Source: Amycolatopsis palatopharyngis (GTDB lineage: Bacteria > Actinomycetota > Actinomycetes > Mycobacteriales > Pseudonocardiaceae). Taken from it: DNA of 64,000 bases. The stretch lies in the NCBI RefSeq assembly GCF_003385185.1, contig NZ_PQHZ01000019.1:49222-113221 (forward strand). Direction: 5' to 3'. The translations under genes and the position numbers were made by a program. Of the stretch, positions 61,150 to 64,000 are shown piece by piece; within the stretch, counting starts at the first letter, position 1, and each line of letters begins with the position of its first letter. The notes beneath the pieces were generated by a model that did not search any database, was not told the DNA's origin, and worked only from the letters and a program-made list of their open reading frames with translations.

Positions 61150-61815
61150 TCAGAGATCCTCGTCCGGACCGTAGCCAGGCATCTTGCCGGTGACGACGAA
61201 CACCATTCGCTTCGCCACCGAGACGGCGTGATCGGCATAGCGCTCATAGAACCGGCCCAGCAGGGTGACGTCCACAGCGGCGGCCACACCGTGCGGCCAA
61301 TCCTTGTCCATGATCACGGTGAACAGGTGCCGGTGCAGGTCGTCCACCTGGTCGTCATCGGACTCCAGGCTGCGGGCCGCGTCGACATCCTTGGTCTGGA
61401 TGACCGACTGGGTCTGCCGTGCCAGCTTCACCGCGACCTCGCCCATCTGGGCGAAGTAAGTCCGCACCTGCTCCGGCAGTACCGGATCCGGATGCCTGCG
61501 CCGGGCGGTCTTGGCGACGTGCAGGGCCAGATCGCCCATCCGCTCCAGGCTCTCGGCCGCGTGAATGGCTGCCAGCACCGTACGCAGGTCGGTGGCGACC
61601 GGCGCCTGCAGTGCGAGGAGGGCGTATGCCTGCTCCTCGCATTCCGCGCGCGCGTCGTCCACCTTCGCGTCGTTGCTGATCACCTTCTCGGCAAGTGCCA
61701 GATCGGTGTCCAGCAGAGCCGTCGTGGCCTGCTCCATGGCATCGGCGACCTGGGCGGACATGCCGGCCAGGTGCTGGGCCAGTTGTTCGAGTTCGACGTG
61801 GTAAGCCTCGCGCAT
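61150..61815 (-). CDS. phoU: Phosphate-specific transport accessory protein PhoU
   Basis: A 221-residue all-helical PhoU with two three-helix repeats. Each has a metal-binding-type motif: VISNDAKVDDARAECEEQAY (about 45-64) and LESDDDQVDDLHRHLFTV (about 147-164), and AIHAAESLERMGDLALHVAKTA is the conserved ExxxxD-like segment. It signals phosphate sufficiency from the Pst complex and limits uptake; actinobacterial PhoY proteins also affect persistence. ATG 61815 follows AAGGTG. Monocistronic, with its own terminator, and separated from pstS by a PHO box. Confidence 0.94.
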   Translation of the reverse strand: MREAYHVELEQLAQHLAGMSAQVADAMEQATTALLDTDLALAEKVISNDAKVDDARAECEEQAYALLALQAPVATDLRTVLAAIHAAESLERMGDLALHVAKTARRRHPDPVLPEQVRTYFAQMGEVAVKLARQTQSVIQTKDVDAARSLESDDDQVDDLHRHLFTVIMDKDWPHGVAAAVDVTLLGRFYERYADHAVSVAKRMVFVVTGKMPGYGPDEDL

Positions 61816-61929
61816 GCTCACACCTTACGGTGACGGACAGACGGTCGCCGCATCGCTGGGTGAACGCGAAATGAACCCGCACTGACGACTTCGGTGGCGG
61901 CCTCCGCCGAGGCCGTCTGGCCCGGCCAG

Positions 61930-63964
61930 TCAGCGGGAGGGCAGTGCCGCCTCGGAGACGTCCGAACCTTCCGAGCCCTCCGAGCCTTTCGAGGAAGCCC
62001 CGGAGTCCGTGGACTTCTCCTCCTCGGACGGCAGCGGCTTGTTCTCGACCAGTGCGCGGAAGAGTTCGTCGGACAAATCCTCACGCAGCACCTCGTTACC
62101 GCGCTCGTTCGCCTCGCCGACGGTCGGGATGGTCTCGAACTTGACTCTGCCTGGATCGAGGCCCTGCATCGACTGCGCGAGGGTCAGCAGCTGGTCGATG
62201 CCGATGTTCTCGCCGAAGGTGGAGGCCGCGAACGCGTTGACGAACGCGGTCAGCTTGCCGGGATCGAACAGCACTTCGCGAGACATGGTCTTGGTCAGCA
62301 GGGACTGCAGGAAGCCCTGCTGCCGCTTGATCCTGCCGTAGTCCGACGTCAGGTCGCCCATGACGTGTCTGGCCCTGACGTAGTTCAGCGCCTGGTCGCC
62401 GCTGATGGTCACAGCACCCGTCTCGGCGATGACCTTGCCGAGTACCTCGTCCGTGATCGGCTCCTCGACATTCACGGTCACCCCGCCCACCGCGTCGACC
62501 ATCTCCTTGAAGCCGTTGAAGTCGATACCGACGAAGTGGTTCATCCGCATGCCGGAGATCTGCTGGATGAGCTTCGTGACGCATTTCGGGCCGCCGAGCG
62601 CATAGACCGAGTTCAGCTTGACGCGGTCGGCCGGTTGCATCTCCTCGCCGTACTCCCCGGTCACCGGGTCCCAGCGCTGGCAGGTCGGCCGGTCCACCTC
62701 GAGGTCACGCGGGAACGACACGACCGCGGCTCGGGCCCGGTCGGCAGGTACGTGGGCGAGCATGACGGTGTCCGCCCTGGCTCCTGGCGTGCCGTCGGCG
62801 TCTCCGACGTTCTGCTCGGCTGCGGCTCCCGCTCGCGTGTCGGAGCCGATGATCAAGAAGTTCTCGTCGCCGGTCTGACCGGCCGAGTTCCGGATGTCCG
62901 CCGAGTTCTCGTCCAGCGCGGCGATCTCGTTGAACTTGTTGTTGAACCAGGTTTTGGTGCCCCAGGCAGCTCCGGTGGACAGGAAGACCACCGCGGCGAT
63001 CACCGCGGCCGTGACCCTGCCCGTGCGGACCGAACGGTCGGTACGTCGCTGCTTCTTCTCCTGCAGCCGCGTGCGAACCGACTTCGGGCCGTTGTCGTCC
63101 GCCGCCTGCTGCTCGCTCCCTGCCCGCTCCCGTTCCTCGTCCTCGTCGCGAGTGGGAAGCACGACCCGCTGCAGCCTGGTTCTGGTCTGTTCGAGCAGCT
63201 GGACGGGACGCGAGGTCAGCCGCTCGCGGCGCCGCTTGCGTTCTTCCTCTTCCTTGGCGAGTTCATCGTGCGCGGCGGAGAACCGGGCCAACGAGTTGTC
63301 GATCTTGCGCCGCACCTTCGTCGCGTCGCCGACCGGCTCGAGCTGATCGGTCATCGTCAGTCGGTCGGCGGGCGTAGGCGCGGGTCGGCCGAGTGGCCTG
63401 CGGGGCCGCGGTGGACGTTGTGGCTGTGCGGGCCTCGGCTGTGTCGGTCCACCAGGGCTCTGCGGCTGTTGGGGGCGGCCTGGAGGGCCTGGTCGCTCCG
63501 CCTGTGCGGGGGCTTCGACGCCAGGGGGTTTCGCCTGCGGCCGCGGTGCCTGCGGTGGGGGCACCGGCAGTGGCTGGGAGGGCGCGGTGCGGGGCCGTGG
63601 CGGCCGTGGCCGGGCCGGGCGCACCCCTTGGGTGCCAAGGCCGGCCGGAGGGGCCGGCTGGGCAGGCGGAGGTGTCTGCGGGGAAGGCCGGACGGGGCGC
63701 GCCGTCCTGGTGGGTTCGCCGTCTGCGGCGGCCGGTGGTGGCTGTCGCCGTACCGCCGACAGGCCGGGTCGAACTGGACGGCGATCAGCTGGAGGCGCCT
63801 GCCTGCTCGCGTCCACGGAGGGAGGCCGGTTGGGCGATGCAGCTTCACGGCGTGGTGCGGGCAAGCCCTCGCGCGCCGTTCGTCTCGCTCGCGGCGGGCG
63901 TGGCTGTTCCTCGGCAGGGTTGGGCGCCGGGGGTGGTGCGGGCGGCGGTGCGGGAGCCTTCGGC
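61930..63964 (-). CDS. LytR-CpsA-Psr (LCP) family phosphotransferase, 5' end missing
   Basis: At least 678 codons; the frame is open to the end of genomic sequence, so the true start lies beyond the contig. Layout: a Pro/Arg/Gln-rich cytosolic region (first 210 residues or more), a charged coiled-coil-prone segment (LAKEEEERKRRRERL), one membrane helix (VTAAVIAAVVFLSTGAAWG), and the LCP domain with LIIGSDTRAG, DTVMLAHVPADRARAAVVSFPRDLEV and RARHVMGDLTSDYGRIKRQQ. LCP enzymes join arabinogalactan or teichoic-type polymers to peptidoglycan. ATG 63353 (MTDQLEPVGDATKV) is an alternative start if the Pro-rich part is not translated. Confidence 0.85.
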
Positions 63965-64000
63965 CTGTCTCTTATTCACATTTCCCAGCCCACCAGACGC
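63965..64000. other. Residual Illumina Nextera adapter at the contig end (non-biological)
   Basis: The sequence begins CTGTCTCTTATTCACATTTC and continues CCAGCCCACCAGAC. It matches the Nextera transposase adapter (mosaic end CTGTCTCTTATACACATCT plus read-2 tail) at 30 of 34 positions. It lies exactly at the window end and interrupts an open coding frame. It is best read as untrimmed, error-containing adapter, so bases after 63964 should not be annotated. Confidence 0.9.

Noticed and set aside
63965..63983. A genuine Tn5/IS50 transposon end
   Set aside because: Similarity continues past the 19-bp mosaic end into synthetic Nextera adapter bases, and it is exactly at the window end.

Overview
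The window is GC-rich actinobacterial chromosome, most likely from the family Pseudonocardiaceae (Amycolatopsis/Prauserella/Saccharomonospora-like). This is inferred from GTG-rich starts, DUF397/DUF5753 regulator pairs, a type VII secretion associated protein, mycothiol synthase, an RsiG-type 'aerial mycelium' protein, and gene order recalled from the Mycobacterium tuberculosis purL-purF-purM ... glnR-mshD-pstB region. The left edge cuts purB. The right edge is not genomic: the last 36 bases closely match an Illumina Nextera transposase adapter, so the biology ends near base 63964.

Layout. 0-9 kb: end of purB, a cysteine leader peptide before a TauE/SafE exporter, a deacetylase-like protein, a metallo-hydrolase, an ArsR/MFS efflux pair, an aldehyde dehydrogenase and a GMC oxidoreductase. 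9-16 kb: purS-purQ, an opposed two-gene ABC exporter with complementary degenerate ATPase domains, and purL. 16-25.5 kb: pentapeptide-like membrane protein, acetyltransferase/XRE pair, two secreted GH25 lysozymes, a T7SS-associated protein, a sterol-carrier-like protein, a DUF574 methyltransferase, and an HTH-DUF397 cassette behind three CACGTG palindromes. 25.7-31.8 kb: purF-purM, an ArfB-like rescue factor, and an M20 hydrolase with an AbgT transporter. 31.8-43 kb: VanZ, two GT87 mannosyltransferase-like proteins, a CitA/DcuS-type two-component system divergent from a TctC-TctB-TctA tricarboxylate transporter, and two dehydrogenases. 43-54.5 kb: DUF3073, asparaginase, RsiG-like c-di-GMP protein, YgfZ, PabC, PxpBC, a nitrobindin-like protein, and a sulfur operon (DUF4395, sulfurtransferase, SseC) behind a second cysteine leader; then thioredoxin and LmeA. 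54.8-64 kb: glnR, mshD, pstSCAB behind a PHO-box-like repeat, phoU and a 5'-truncated LCP enzyme.

Two layers cut across the gene map. Several families of short palindromic repeats lie between genes: nine copies of a CACTTTCCCGGGAAAGTG palindrome, eight of them arranged as four doublets of two composite types; arrays of a CCCAATG/CATTGGG palindrome between convergent genes; and a 124-bp element with 24-bp inverted ends. There is also a pair of homologous, otherwise unexplained upstream regions of about 125 bp that lie about 40 nt before purS and before lmeA on the same strand as each gene. That pair is the best candidate here for an undescribed regulatory or RNA element. No tRNA, rRNA, CRISPR array, prophage or intact insertion sequence was seen.
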